A stretch of 64,000 nt of DNA, from assembly GCA_964034945.1 (NCBI GenBank), contig OZ035960.1:104306933-104370932 (forward strand), read 5' to 3'. The DNA is from Chrysopilus asiliformis. Taxonomy: Eukaryota; Arthropoda; Insecta; Diptera; Rhagionidae. This document shows positions 1 to 11,010 of the stretch, piece by piece. Position 1 is the stretch's first letter. Every line of letters begins with the position of its first letter. The notes under the pieces were generated by a model. That model saw nothing but the letters and a program-made list of their open reading frames with translations. It was not told the origin of the DNA and did no database searches. Made by a program: the position numbers and the translations under genes.

Positions 1-584
1 CTCTAGGAATAAAGAACAACAACTAAAGTTCAAGAACTTAGCCTTGCCATTTACGAGAAACGCAACGACACAAAATTTCAAGTCTCAAGCTTGATCGATT
101 CGAAAGTTATGGCGTTCACAGACAGACAAGTGGACAGACAGACAAACAGACTGAGGGACAGACTGACGGGCAGACAGACGGACAAACAGACAGACGAACA
201 GACAGACGGACAGACAGAGGGCCAGGCAGACTGACAAACAGACAGACAGACAAACATACAGACGGACAGACTGAGGGACAGACTGACGGACAGACAGACG
301 GAGAAACAGACGGATAGATAGACGGACAGACAGATGGACAGACAGAGGGACAAATGGACAGACAGACGGACAAATGGACAGACAGACGGACAAATGGACA
401 GACAGACGGACGAGCAGACAGACAGACGGACAGGCAGACGGACAGACAGACGGGCAGACAGACCGACAAACAGGCAGACAGACGAACAGACAGACGGACA
501 GACAGACGCACAGACAGACGGACAGACAGACAGACGAACAGACAGACGGACAGACGAACAGACGGACAGACAGACAGACGAACA

Positions 585-615
<31 letters not shown>

Positions 616-835
616 GGACAGACAGATGGACAGACAGACGAACAGACAGACGAACAGACAGACCGACAGTCGAACGGACATATGGAAATCTAAATTTTTC
701 GTCATCCCTAACACCCTGATGGTGTAGTTCATTTTTACGTCCGTGGTTCGATGCGGTACAAACGGTATCCTAAATCTAATATACTCCTATATGATAATAT
801 CAGATAGAGTATAAAAATAACTAACTACGACGTTT
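1..835 (-). mobile_element. Family A repeat copy A1, cut by the window edge
   Basis: Reading on the minus strand, the A copies have a short hairpin (CTATATGATATATCATATAG type), ACCGTTTGTA, CACAAAAATGAACTACACC, GATGACAAAA, then a GTCCGTCTG array, then AACACCATAACTTTCGAAAG and a conserved stretch ending in AT-rich monomers. A1 shows the hairpin end at about 790-815, the array at 115-690 and part of the unique section at 20-110. No coding capacity; class unresolved. Confidence 0.75.
115..690. repeat. CAGA/CGGA-type tetranucleotide array
   Basis: About 575 bp of imperfect GACAGACAGACGGACA, by far the longest such array here, embedded in A1. All open frames over it (QTDRQTDR..., SVCLSVCL...) are low-complexity translations and not genes. 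Confidence 0.9.
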
Positions 836-1065
836 CAGTAATTTATACTTCCAAAGCAATGTGCCACCAACTTTTTAGTGAATATTATTAAATGTATTTG
901 GCTTCAAAAGCCATTTAAGCAATTTTAAATTCAAATGATACTCCGTTTTATTCTCAAAAATCACTCTTTTGTTATTTTAATATGAAAAAGTAGAAAAAAA
1001 AGAAAAAAAAAATATTTCAAAAGTTGATTTCATATCATCCCAAACTTTATTTTCATTCGGGGCAT
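836..1065. other. Short AT-rich unassigned interval
   Basis: No gene and no repeat with a second copy in the window was seen. Confidence 0.4.
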
Positions 1066-1463
1066 AGGATAAATGTGTCTATTAGGTTCAAAACGAGTCT
1101 ACTCCACTATAAGCGATTTCGAGATAATGCAGAAAAAGCTATAGTTAATGTATGCACCAACCAACCGAAATCTCTGTATCTTCAAATTAAAGTGCAACAT
1201 CATAAAAGCTAATATTATAAGTGTCATAAATCAGAAGCACCTAGGTTTTCCAAAATTTCAATATTTAATTTGGAATAGAACCACTTTGACGCTAACCCCT
1301 TGGAATAGAACCGCTTTGAAAATAATGAGCGTGGAATAGATGGCTTTTGAACATAACAAATAAATTCAAGTCAATTAAATTCAAGTAAAAAATGTTTTCC
1401 CTTTCTTCATATTATTGTTATTCATTTATTAGACAGTAAACTTCTTAACATGTAATGTTTTTT

Positions 1464-2935
1464 ATACCCGTATGGTGACACCAAAGGGTATATTAACTTT
1501 GCTTTACCGTTTGTAGGGGAAACTGGGGCACATTCGGCAAAGGGGCACATTCGGCATTGCCATTTTCAGTATCAAGAATGCTTCAGAAAGGAGCGATCAA
1601 ATACGTAAATGCACAATAATGCAATAACTTGAATTTAAATAAAGTCTGAGAGTTCTATTTCGGCGCTCAGAAGAGCAAGAGGTATTTTTGTGTTTTTCGG
1701 AAGTTTGATGTAATTTTCCCAAGCAGGTACGTAAGGAATTTTTGAAGTCAATTTCGTCCGACGCTTAAAAAATTTCGCGCAAATAGCATTTAAAAACATT
1801 AAGTTTCAATCCCGAAAGTAGAATGCCCTTTAATTTACAGTATTTTAGATAAAAAATCTGAAAACATTTAGCTGACACTTTTGGGGCACATTCGGCTTTC
1901 GTGATTTTAAGAAGAGAGATTGAATTTAAATTACTAAATTTAAATTATAGATTGAATTTAAATGAATCCTGTCGGCACATTTCGATATTCCACATAATAT
2001 ATTTTTAATATAAATTTCGATAACTATTTCGTGAAATAGGATTTTTCAATAATTCTTGTATGTGATATGTAATGAATTTTTATTTTTTATTTTATTTTAA
2101 AGAATTAATAAAATGAATTCAAATCTAATAGTCTTTCAATTAGTAAAATCAAACAAATAACGTATATTCGCCGAATGTGCCCCTTCAAAAGCCGAATGTG
2201 CCCCGGCATGGGGTACATTCAGCAAAATGGCCTCCTTTTTAAAATTGTAAAAATCGTATATTTCTTTAGAGCTACAAAAAAAATCTATTTCCTATTTAAT
2301 AGTAAAATAATGAAAGTTTTTACAAATTTTCAAGATTTTCAAATTCATCAAACGAATTTGGCAGGAAATGACTTTGAAAAAAACCTGCCGAATGTGCCCC
2401 AGCTTCCCCTAACGCCAATATCCCGTCATCACACACAAAAATGAATTGCACTAGTGTGTTTAGAATGATAAAAAAAATTCAATTTTGCATGTCCGTCCGT
2501 CTGTCTGTCCGTCTGTCCGTCTGTCTGTCCGTTTGTCTGTGGCGCGGACTGCGGGCGCACGGATTGAGCTAGAGACTTGAAATTTTGCGCAGATTCGTTT
2601 TTCGTAAAATGCGAGGCTAAGTTCGTTAATGGGCAAAAATGGACCATTAGGGGGGGTACCCCCCATACGAACGAAAACTTTTTTTGTAAATATCTCAAAA
2701 ACGGTGCATCTTATCAAATAAGTGCAAGAACAAAAATTATTTAGGATATGATTCTACATAAAACTCCCATACATCAAAATCCGATTGGAATAAATTTTAA
2801 AAAATCTAATTGGAAAGTTTGACTTCAAAGAGAAATTTTGGTACAACTGCTCAAATTATGATACGAATATCACCATACGGGTTTTCAATAATTGCCAGAT
2901 TGGCAATTATAGCTTTTGTTATGTTTTCACCCTAA
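1464..2935 (+). mobile_element. Family B repeat copy B1, interrupted by V
   Basis: Starts TTTATACCCGTATGGTGA with the partner GGGTAT just downstream, then ACCGTTTGTA; resumes after V with ACGCCAATATCCCGTCATCA, CACAAAAATGAATTGCACTA, a GTCCGTCTG array (2490-2540), a section parallel to family A, CACCATACGGGT, and a short hairpin ATTGCCA-gat-TGGCAAT followed by AGCTTTTGTTATG. Collinear with B2 at 52190-52785. Non-coding. Confidence 0.75.
1516..2409. mobile_element. MITE V (TA target, mariner-like), 894 bp
   Basis: Terminal inverted repeats GGGGAAACTGGGGCACATTC and, inverted, GGGGAAGCTGGGGCACATTC, continuing GGC (one mismatch in 23). Flanked by TA at 1514-1515 and 2410-2411. The uninterrupted copy B2 (minus strand) reads ACCGTTTGTAACGCCA across the same site, so the empty site confirms both ends and a TA duplication. 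The GGCACATTCGGC word is repeated inside both ends. No transposase frame; a non-autonomous Tc1/mariner-type element is the best guess. Confidence 0.85.
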
Positions 2936-3400
2936 CTATGATGACAAATAATGATAATAAAACAAATAGTGAAAGCAATACCGGGATCCCGGTATTATCA
3001 TTTTACAATACCGAACTACCGGTGTAGAGATTACCTCCGGTATTGCATTCCCTAAAAACAAAACTCTTAATTTTCACCTTTACGCGCTAAAATAATTTCA
3101 TGCAAGAATACTCACTTTGATTATATTTTCTGCCTTGGTTATTAGTTGCAATGGGAATAGCACCACTTTGATACTCAATGGAATAGGCTCGCTTTGATTC
3201 TTACATACGTAAGGAATAGAACCATTTTGAAACTAAACCGCATTTTCAAACCGATTTTTAACAGTGTAAAACAGTTTTGATCATAACGCATGATTAAGTA
3301 AGTTGTGGGAACCAACAGTAGGAAACAAAATCAATCGTAATCTCATTTTTTTCAAAAATGGAGTAGACTCGTTTTGAACCCAATAGACACAAATATAGGA

Positions 3401-4868
3401 TACTGGAAAAACTTTTCCCATTTCACGATGGAAAAATATTTAAATTCAGCTCGTGTATAGTGGAATGCCAATTCTCAAGTCAGCTGACTTCGCTATTCAT
3501 GCAAAGAATACACTTCAGAATTCTACGATTTTTTTTTCTTCATTTTTTCGTCAAACTATTCTCAATTTCGTCCCGTGGCGGAAGGTTTTGTTAACTATAC
3601 TAGTAGATAAAGCATATAATATTATTGCATAGGAAATATTCAGGTTCCACTCATATCTATCGCCATCGTCCTCAAGTTTGTCCGTGATATATTCTTCATT
3701 CTTCAAAAGCTTTATCAAACTGTCGTCTTGGAAAAAAAAACATCCCTGAGAACCAGACAGGAATCCTATGTGTCCTTTTTGAACCCAGAAGAGGAAAAAA
3801 ATTGAACTAAATAAAACGAAGAATACCAAAAAAAAAATGAATGAAAGAAAATGGCCAGAAAATCTTATGAGAAAATGCAGGAAAGGACTTGAAAAAAGGA
3901 ACATAAGTTCATTCCATATATAAAAATTCGTATGGGAACCCCATTTTATTATTGTCATCCTTGTCTCCTATAACACAAAAAAAATATCTACTACTATCTT
4001 CGTTATCTGCCCATCATGTAGTACTACTTTTGTATATCCTTGATCCATACACACCCATAAAAATCCGAATACTAAAAATATATAATAAAAAATAACATGT
4101 CATCCCTATGCCATAATAATACGAATAGTAAGCGAATCACACTTTTTCCCTTTGAGTTTTTTTTTTTCTTTTTTCAATCTTTTTGCTGTTTTATACGTTT
4201 TGATCCTCTAGGATTTTCACTGTTTACTCTGTTGCCCATATCTAGTTTCTTATACTATAATATCCCGTAAGGGATTTTTTTTATCATTTCTAGAGTGATT
4301 TTTTGCCATACTCTTTAGCATTTCATCAATAGACACATAATACTCATACACACAAATATAGATTGAATCCATAGAGGAAGGATGGTTCTTATTTAAAGAA
4401 ATAAAATGTTAATATTCGTAAGAAAGATGAAATCACACTCATTTGATGATAAAAAAAATCATCATAAATGTGACTTTCTAGTCATTCATTTCGGGATTTC
4501 TTTTAGTGTTTTTCAAAGACTTTTACTTTGCGATTCACAAATCTTTCACGTTTTGGCGAAGGTCACATTAAATTTTCTTTGAAATCAATTTTATAAGTTC
4601 AGATATTTGAGTGATGCATTCTTAAATTCTTCTTTGGTAGAGACAAATATTCAGCAATTGTTATGGAATTTTGTATGTTTTCGAATACATACACTTGCCA
4701 ATTACAACCCGATTTTTTTATTTCTAACAAGAATCACCATAAAATATCCCGAGGGTGGAGAGGGGGGAGGGGAAAGAGGGTCTGAAAAATCCACCTACTC
4801 AGAAATCGGGAAATTCTGAAAAGGGTCTGAAAAGTCCACCTACTCAGAATCTCAGAAATCGGGGCTTA
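3401..4868. other. AT-rich interval, no gene recognised
   Basis: Homopolymer-rich DNA within the presumed Fur1 intron. A 135-residue open frame on the minus strand at 3551-3958 is Phe/Leu rich and resembles nothing I know. Near 4778-4860 a unit starting GGGTCTGAAAA is duplicated in tandem with about 47-bp spacing. Confidence 0.5.
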
Positions 4869-5049
4869 AGGGGCCTCCACACGTTCAATGTTACTTGACA
4901 AGTATTATTGATGAAAATTTTCGTCAAGTAACAATGATGGAAATTGCCTGCAAACGTAACATTGAAGAGCATCCAAACGATCAAAGTTACTTGAAGCATG
5001 AGTCATTCAAGTAAAATTGTCAAGTAACATTGAACGTGTGGTGGCGCCT
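4869..5049. mobile_element. MITE X, 181 bp, TTA target (PIF/Harbinger-like)
   Basis: Ends AGGGGCCTCC-ACACGTTCA and, inverted, AGGCGCCACCACACGTTCA, continuing ATGTTACTTGACAA: about 33-bp inverted repeats. TTA flanks both sides (4866-4868, 5050-5052). The inside repeats variants of the terminal word AAGTAACATTGAACG. Too short to code. Confidence 0.7.
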
Positions 5050-5289
5050 TTAGCGATTAAAGTACTTACAATCGAAGGTCAGAAGCCTTGGGTCCAATTT
5101 CACCCGGCCGGTCATATGATGTTCTTTCAAGTCTGTTTAACTTGATTTGTCCCGGTCCATCAAATACGTCACGCAATTAGGGGGAAGGAGTTCTACGAAA
5201 GTATGACTGCGATACTAAAGTCCCTACCAATAATCACCATTAAGTGTGACGAGTACGGAACGGGGGAGGGAGGTTGGGAGGCCTGAAAA

Positions 5290-5480
5290 ATCCATTTGTA
5301 TGGGAGAGGGAGAAGGTTTGGTTTGATTGGATTTTGATGTATGAAAAGTTTATGTTAAATCATATTCTAAACACATTTCGTCTCTATAAATTTTGCGATA
5401 TTATGCACCATTTTCGAGAAAATAGAAAAAAAGGATTCAAATTTTATGGTGGACGGGAGGAGTGATCCAACTGGATCTTG
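5290..5480 (-). mobile_element. Family A fragment (one monomer)
   Basis: Contains the A monomer words CATTTGTATGGGAGAGG, TTGGATTTTGATGTATG, ATCATATTCTAAACACATTT and TTTTCGAGAAAAT in A order on the minus strand. Confidence 0.6.
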
Positions 5481-5514
5481 ATCAGTAGGGGGGAGGGGGG
5501 TGAGAGGTGTGAGA

Positions 5515-5540
5515 GGGGGGGGGGGGGGGGGGGGGGGGGG
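5515..5540. repeat. 26-base G run
   Basis: Uninterrupted G homopolymer after a G-rich stretch (5488-5514). Its length may be unreliable as sequence. Confidence 0.8.
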
Positions 5541-5559
5541 TTGGGAGGCCTGAAAATTC

Positions 5560-6120
5560 TAAAATTAGTTTGACGTATTTTATGAACAGCCCGTGTACCA
5601 ACAAGGCAGAAAAAATTCATGACATAAAATTTTCTAAAAGATTTCAAGTATCTCTAACGGTTTTCAAAACTTTTCAAAAAAACTAACGGTTCAAAAAAAA
5701 GTTTTTTGAAAATTTTCTCAAAAACTACGGGCTTTTGGGAAAAAAATGAATATAATATTATAACATTTAAAGGTAATAAAATTTTCTACATTTTTTGCTT
5801 AACGGTTTTTACATGTTTCTAACGGTTCTCAACATGTTTCAAAGAAACTAAGACTTTTGAAAATATCTCGGAATCTATGCGCTTTTGAGAAGAAATGCCT
5901 ACAATCAAATTTAAATGAAATGAAATTTTCTGTATTTTTCCTTAACCCTTTCACAACTACTGGTATGAGAATAAACCAGAAATTGTTTGAAAAATTCCAT
6001 TGGCGTCTTTCTGCATTTCTACAAAAGTCGTATCGAAAAGGTTAAACGGTTTTTACGTATGTTTAACGGTTCTCGAGATATTTGAAAAAAAATATTATTT
6101 TTTTACAATTATTGCATCTT
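5560..6120. mobile_element. Family F repeat copy
   Basis: Repeats TAACGGTTTTTACATGTTTC, TAACGGTTCTC and TTTAAAGGTAATAAAATTTT..TGCTT in tandem about 150 bp apart. The same words occur at 9640-9900, 25440-26290, 31246-31930, 40146-40600 and inside the 955-bp tandem units. Non-coding, class unknown. Confidence 0.55.
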
Positions 6121-6995
6121 CTCAATATAGTTTTCAATTAAAAATTACAATACTTTTCAGATACCTAAAGAAGAATTCCAAATTGCAATTAATTTAGTTT
6201 TATTCTATTCATAACTTAAGAAGTTAAGTTTCTTTTTGACAGTTTTTGAAGTATTTTCGTGAAAATTCTCAAAATTTACTATTTAGAATTTTCTTTAATC
6301 TCTATTTCGACATACAAAAATTACAGAATTTCATTAAATACCCACAAGTAATATTCAAAAACTTTATAACTCGAAGAAACGATTGAAAACTTAAAATCTC
6401 CCTGGATTTTCGTATTTTGTTAAACTGTAATATGGGAATAAACTTCTTCGAGAAAAAAAATCAATTTACGACCGACAATGAATTTGCAATAAAATTTACA
6501 AATGGCAAATAAATTGCTCAAAAAAAAGTGCATTTTCCGACCAAAAGCATCCCAGTAAAAACATAAACTTTATATTTCTGTGTGCTTATTGTTCCCTGAA
6601 GTAACAACGAAACTTTTTAATAGATTCTCTTAAGGAAAACTTCGTCTCTGTAACGAAGTCGCAGTTTTCGCATCGTTCCTTGATTTGTCCGCGAAGGGCA
6701 ATTTATTGGGTTACTTAACAGGTCCCTAAAATGCCTGAACACACAACCACAACCGAATGCCATAAAAAGGAAGTCCAGGATTTCGAGATTCCAAGAATTC
6801 TGGATAGAATTGCTTAATTTTCTCGCCATGGTACACTGGGAAAAAAATCAATGTATCTAAGAAGACTGTATGATTCGGTTAACATCTTTCTTCCCCATTT
6901 AAGGCGCAGCCATATAGCAGTGACTTTCGATGCTGTTAGGGGCGTTTTGTTCTAAACATAGCAGTGAAGTTTAATACGGGGGGAGGGGGGGGGTC
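6121..6995. other. AT-rich interval, no gene recognised
   Basis: Probable Fur1 intron. Small open frames only. A solitary TACACTGGGAAAAAAA at 6832 resembles one end of the mariner-type MITEs in this window. Confidence 0.45.
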
Positions 6996-7275
6996 GCTTG
7001 GTAAAAGTGGGGCTTAGTAGAGATCCGGCTTTAAAAGAAAGCGGGCTTAGTAGAAATCGAGCTTAGCAGAGATCAGACTTTGCAGACGGGGGCTGTAACT
7101 GAAAAGGGCTTGAGGCTTAAAAAAAAGCGAGCTTTAAAGCAAAGGTGAGGCTTAAAAAAAGCGAGCTTTAAAGAGGGCGATCTTAGTAGATGTCGGTTTT
7201 GGCAGAGATCGGTATTTAACTAAGAGCGACTTAGCAAAAGTCGGGATTAATAGAGGGCGGGCTTTGTAGCGCTAC
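6996..7275 (+). repeat. Degenerate short tandem array (GGGCTTAGTAGAGATC-like)
   Basis: Roughly fourteen diverged 15-22 bp units such as GGGCTTAGTAGAAATCGAGC, GAGGCTTAAAAAAAGCGAGC and CTTAGTAGATGTCGG. No repeat of this type elsewhere in the window. Confidence 0.65.
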
Positions 7276-8304
7276 TCAGGCTTTGTGGACGACATGAATA
7301 GTAAAACATATATTAAGTAAAATTTGTTTCCACTTATAATTCGCATATCCAATAATCTTACACAGTTTAATGTGGGGAGGAAAGTAACAACAAATCAAGA
7401 TTTGGAATTAAAATGTCATACAGAAGTTTTTGTTCAAAAATAAACTTCTCCAAAAAATATTAGTCTGCATTAAGAATAAGATTTTCACAGTGTAAATCCT
7501 GTACAGGAAAATAATCTTTGAATTTCGCCATTTCAGCTGTTAAATAATAGCAAAATGCCAGTGTGGCAAATCCAGACTTCCATAAACCACTAGACAACAA
7601 TGAAGGGTGGAAAACCCCCCATTGCAGTTATTTTTAATGAAAATCCAACAGGCAATTCTAGACGAAAATACATCGTTAAGAAAAGTTCACCAATTTCTGC
7701 TGGCATAGTAAACAGCATAGAATTGGGATGAGTTTTTGATAGTTAAAAGTTTATTTTCTACCAATGCTACAAAATCATCAGTTTCGATGGTTTGAATCTC
7801 GCAATTTTATCATTGACTGGTTAAGAACGAACATGAAATCCTTGAGGCCAAGGAAAGAAACCAATCAAAAACTTAAATAGTAATAAATTAAATATCCTCA
7901 TATACAAATATCTCTCAACTTCAACATAACTACAGAAATTCACACGTAGCTTGTGGCAGACTAAAACTTCATCCCCTTGGGATGCAATCATCCACTGAGT
8001 TTACCCCAAACATAAACAGTAGAATTTCATATTCTGGGTCAATTTTAAACTTCTATAAGTGGGCTTTTTCCCATCCAGCCAAGCAATGAATGTAAGCTAT
8101 TGATCTTTCGCAAATCCAAAACGTTTAAATTTCATCTTATCATCGTATTGAGTAGTTTGACCCCTATTCCTGCCATCCAAGTATTATAAAGGAATGAATT
8201 CTCCTCGTGTTGATGTCGAGAGGACATAACTATCGATCTGACCTGAAAACCTAAATTTTTAATTCATCAGGAGAATGAATAGTTTCTTGCCTACAGCCTA
8301 CAAT
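7276..8304. other. Single-copy intronic DNA
   Basis: No long open frame, tandem array or recognised repeat family. Confidence 0.45.
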
Positions 8305-9133
8305 CAGGGTGACCATATGTCCTGGAATGGTCGGAACAGTCCCAGATTTAGGCATGTCCCAGCGTTGCTTTTTAGTAAGACTACATCGCATAATTCCGGC
8401 ACTTTTGTCGGAGATTATGCATTCTAAATTTATAATTTCTTAATTACTCAAAAAATCAACCTCAAACCTCAAAAATCTTCGCCTGCGGCGCAATTTTCAC
8501 AGGAATTTCTGCCTCTAGCGCATTTTTCTTCAAAAAGCATGAGAAAAGCTAAAGTTGAGAAAAGCTAAACTTGCGAAAAGCTCAAGTCGCCAAATACTCT
8601 GTATGACAGGAAACATTTTTATGAAAAAAAAAATCATTTGTATGGGAGAGCGGCAAGGATTGATTTGATTGGATTTTGATATGTGGAAAGTTTATGTAAA
8701 ATCATACTCTAAACACATTTCATCTCCTTTTTCGATACGATCTACCGTTTCCGAGAAAAAAAAAGTATTCTATTTGTAAGGGAGATATGGGAAGGAGTGA
8801 TCCAAATGGATCTTAATGTATGAATGAGTTATGTAAAATCCTATTCTAAACACTTTTTACTTTCATAAATTTTTCAATAAGACTCACCGTTTTTAAGAAA
8901 ATTGTCAAATACTGTTTCATTTGTATGGGGGAGGGGGGAAGGAATGGTCCAGTTGAGCCCGTTCAATAACAAATGGAAACAAGCCTTCTTTATTCGAATC
9001 GGGCTTCCAAACATTTTATAAATTATTTTGAAATATTTCTTTACACTTCATCGCCACTCCCGTCCCCTTCTCTCTCTAACTTTCCACCGATAATCCGTCC
9101 AGGATTCACACTAAAAAAAATATGGTCACCCTA
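8305..9133. mobile_element. hAT-like MITE C1, 829 bp, containing an A insertion
   Basis: Ends CAGGGTGACCATATGTCC and ATATGGTCACCCTA. Flanking 8-mers CCTACAAT (8297-8304) and CATATAAT (9134-9141) match at 6 of 8. GTCCCAGATTTAGGCATGTC near the start and GATAATCCGTCCAGGATTCA near the end recur in C2 and C3. A family A fragment sits inside at about 8618-8975. Confidence 0.7.
8618..8975 (-). mobile_element. Family A fragment inside C1
   Basis: Two A monomers (ATCATTTGTATGGGAGAG, ATCATACTCTAAACACATTT, GATGATCTACCGTT-like section, GAATGGTCCAGTTGAGCCCG) on the minus strand, lacking the CAGA array. Confidence 0.65.
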
Positions 9134-9141
9134 CATATAAT

Positions 9142-9639
9142 ACACAATCGAATAGCATAACCATAGGCAGGCTTCCATTTCTTATGGTGAAGTACTTTGA
9201 TCGACTTTAATAGTCAAACCCTAATTGAATTTACAAACGTATAAATATTCAATAAATTCACCTTTTCTTCGGCAAATGTTCTTGACTTGCAGCAACGGCA
9301 ATCGCTTAAGGAGAAATTTATCAAATAGTTTAAGATAATGAAATGAAAGACTTTTGGTATAGACTTTAATAATTGACAGTCTCTCAAGGCGATTGCCTAT
9401 ACCGAAATTTACCACAATTTAGTAGTTCTGCTATTTAAATTGGGCCATCGAATTGAAACGTGTGTTCAGGCAAATTGCCATCAATTCCAATTTACATATG
9501 GAATGAAAATATGATTCTCAATGGCTGAAAGCCTGAAAGATGTGGAAACTTTTGTAAAAAATAAGTTTGAACATTGGTAAAAAAGAAAACTAAAATGTGA
9601 ACCGATCGCTGAAGGGTGACGTCTTTGAAATAAGTAAAA
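9142..9639. other. Single-copy intronic DNA
   Basis: Small open frames only; nothing recognised. Confidence 0.4.
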
Positions 9640-10486
9640 AAATATCAGTTGTGATCAACACAAAACTTTCCTACATTGTTGTGGAAAAAATAAATAAAAA
9701 GTAATATTTTTTCAAATATTTTAAGAACCGTTTATGGTGCGTAAAAACCGTTAAAGAAAAAAATGCAGAAAATTTTCTTTTCTTTGAATTTGATTATATG
9801 AATTTTTTCTCAAAAACGCATAGTTTCCGAGATATTTTCAAAAAACTGATTATTATTTAAATAAAATTGTATGTTTTGTGTTTAACCATTGATTCATTTC
9901 GGATCCATGGTTTTTAATCGACCTTTCTAGCATTGAATTTTTTTGGAAGTTTTCGGGTTATAAGTCTTAAAAAAAAATAACAAACTAGCAGATCCTTCGC
10001 TGCCAGCTTAAAGTTTTTTGTATAAATTTTCGAATGCCAAAAAATCATAAATAACTTAACAACTTTTTGGGTTTTTAAGTTATTTATGGTTCCGTTTCGA
10101 ATTTTGAAATTCCGACACCAGATTCGAGATAAGCAACCCTGAAAGCCTCCCGCAGCCAGTTTTTGCGAGAAAAATTGGAAAAAGGACATTTGTTGTATCC
10201 TTACAGGAAATCTAATACCGGATTCTTGATCAGCGACCCCAAAAATCCGATAATGCCAATTTTTCCCGGGGAAAACTGGGAAAAAGGATATTTGCGGTAT
10301 CCTCACCGGACCTTCTCACCTCACCGGTCACCGGACACCGGACCGGAAATTACAAATTTTGAAAATCTAACATAGCTAAAAACCTGCTCCGGGCAACGCA
10401 GATCAGTTTGCAAAAAAACCGCGTAAAAATCGGTTTTGTAATCTCAAACAGACAGACGTTTGTCTTTATATACATCATACTAATAT
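9640..10486. repeat. Mosaic of F, J-like and Helitron-like fragments
   Basis: F words (GTTGTGATCAACACAAAACT, TAAAAACCGTTAAAG) at 9640-9900; then TTCCGACACCAGATTCGA, CAGCGACCCCAAAAATCCG and AAAAAGGATATTTGCGGTAT, which resemble family J; then CTCCGGGCAACGCAGATCAG, like a decayed Helitron hairpin. Confidence 0.45.
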
Positions 10487-10837
10487 ATAAAAATGAGTTG
10501 GTGTCTGTTCCTCTTTCACGCAAAAACGGCTGAACCGATTGACTTGCATGAGTGTCTGTGGTAGTTCTGGTTCCAACATAGGCATACGGAAAAGTAGCGC
10601 GAGTGGTGGGGGGAGTAAGGAGAGGGGGTAAAGTGATTTCGAAACTTAGTTTTTGCGCTATGTTACTCTTTCGCGGGGAGAAAACTGCTGAACCGATTGA
10701 AATTTGGCATAGATCTTCGTCGGGAGTCCAGCCCCAACATAGACCTATTAAAAAGTTTTTAAGTTATTTCCGGTTTTCTTCGTATTCTAAAATTTAGACA
10801 AAAAACATAACCCAGCAACGACGGATATGCAAGCTTG
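10487..10837 (+). mobile_element. Helitron-like family H, copy H1
   Basis: Begins ATACTAATATATAAAAATGA, followed by GTTGGTGTCTGTTCCTCTTT, and contains two units of CTGCTGAACCGATTG..TTGGCATAGAT..CAACATAGACCTATTA. It ends with a decayed hairpin CCCAGCAACGACGGA and ATGCAAGCTTG. H2 keeps the intact hairpin and CTAG end. Confidence 0.65.
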
Positions 10838-11010
10838 TTTTATATATATAGATGTTACAGCTGTCGGCACCTTTCCAAAAGTTGATAGAAGACTACGATT
10901 TTCGTAAATTTTCAAGTCGCTAGCTCTACGCGTTCTCGAGTTATTTAAGATACGTAATTGGATAGACCGACAGACAGACAGACCGACAGACATTAACCCT
11001 TTGACGTAAA
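10838..11010 (-). mobile_element. F-related fragment with the empty site of MITE E2
   Basis: Minus strand reads GTATCTTAAATAACTCGAGA, ACGCGTAGAGCTAGCGACTTG and a short CAGA tract. The stretch GAGCTAGCGACTTG is the uninterrupted version of the E2 insertion site at 39866-40150. Confidence 0.6.

Larger units (their letters stand above)
1066..3400. mobile_element. Element U: inverted-repeat element carrying nested B1 and V
   Basis: About 33 bp at 1072-1107 (TGTGTCTATTAGGTTCAAAA, then CGAGTCTACTCCA) recur inverted at 3359-3394 with about one mismatch. Subterminal GGAATAGAACCACTTTGA-like words occur at 1270-1340 and 3150-3230. Its own sequence is 1066-1463 and 2936-3400; the middle is B1, itself interrupted by V. 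Exact ends and a target duplication could not be fixed. Confidence 0.55.

Noticed and set aside
115..690. CRISPR-like array
   Set aside because: Units are 4-8 bp simple repeats without spacers, in a eukaryotic genome.
78..732. Overlapping open frames of 91-215 codons (QTDRQTDR, SVCLSVCL)
   Set aside because: They are six-frame readings of the CAGA/CGGA tetranucleotide array, open because the repeat has no stops in several frames.
3551..3958. 135-codon minus-strand frame with hydrophobic stretches
   Set aside because: The hydrophobic part comes from A-rich DNA read as Phe/Leu; no homology, no splice context.
10991..11010. TTAACCCTTTGACG as a piggyBac end
   Set aside because: No inverted partner or second TTAA at a sensible distance; it is the tail of an F-related copy.
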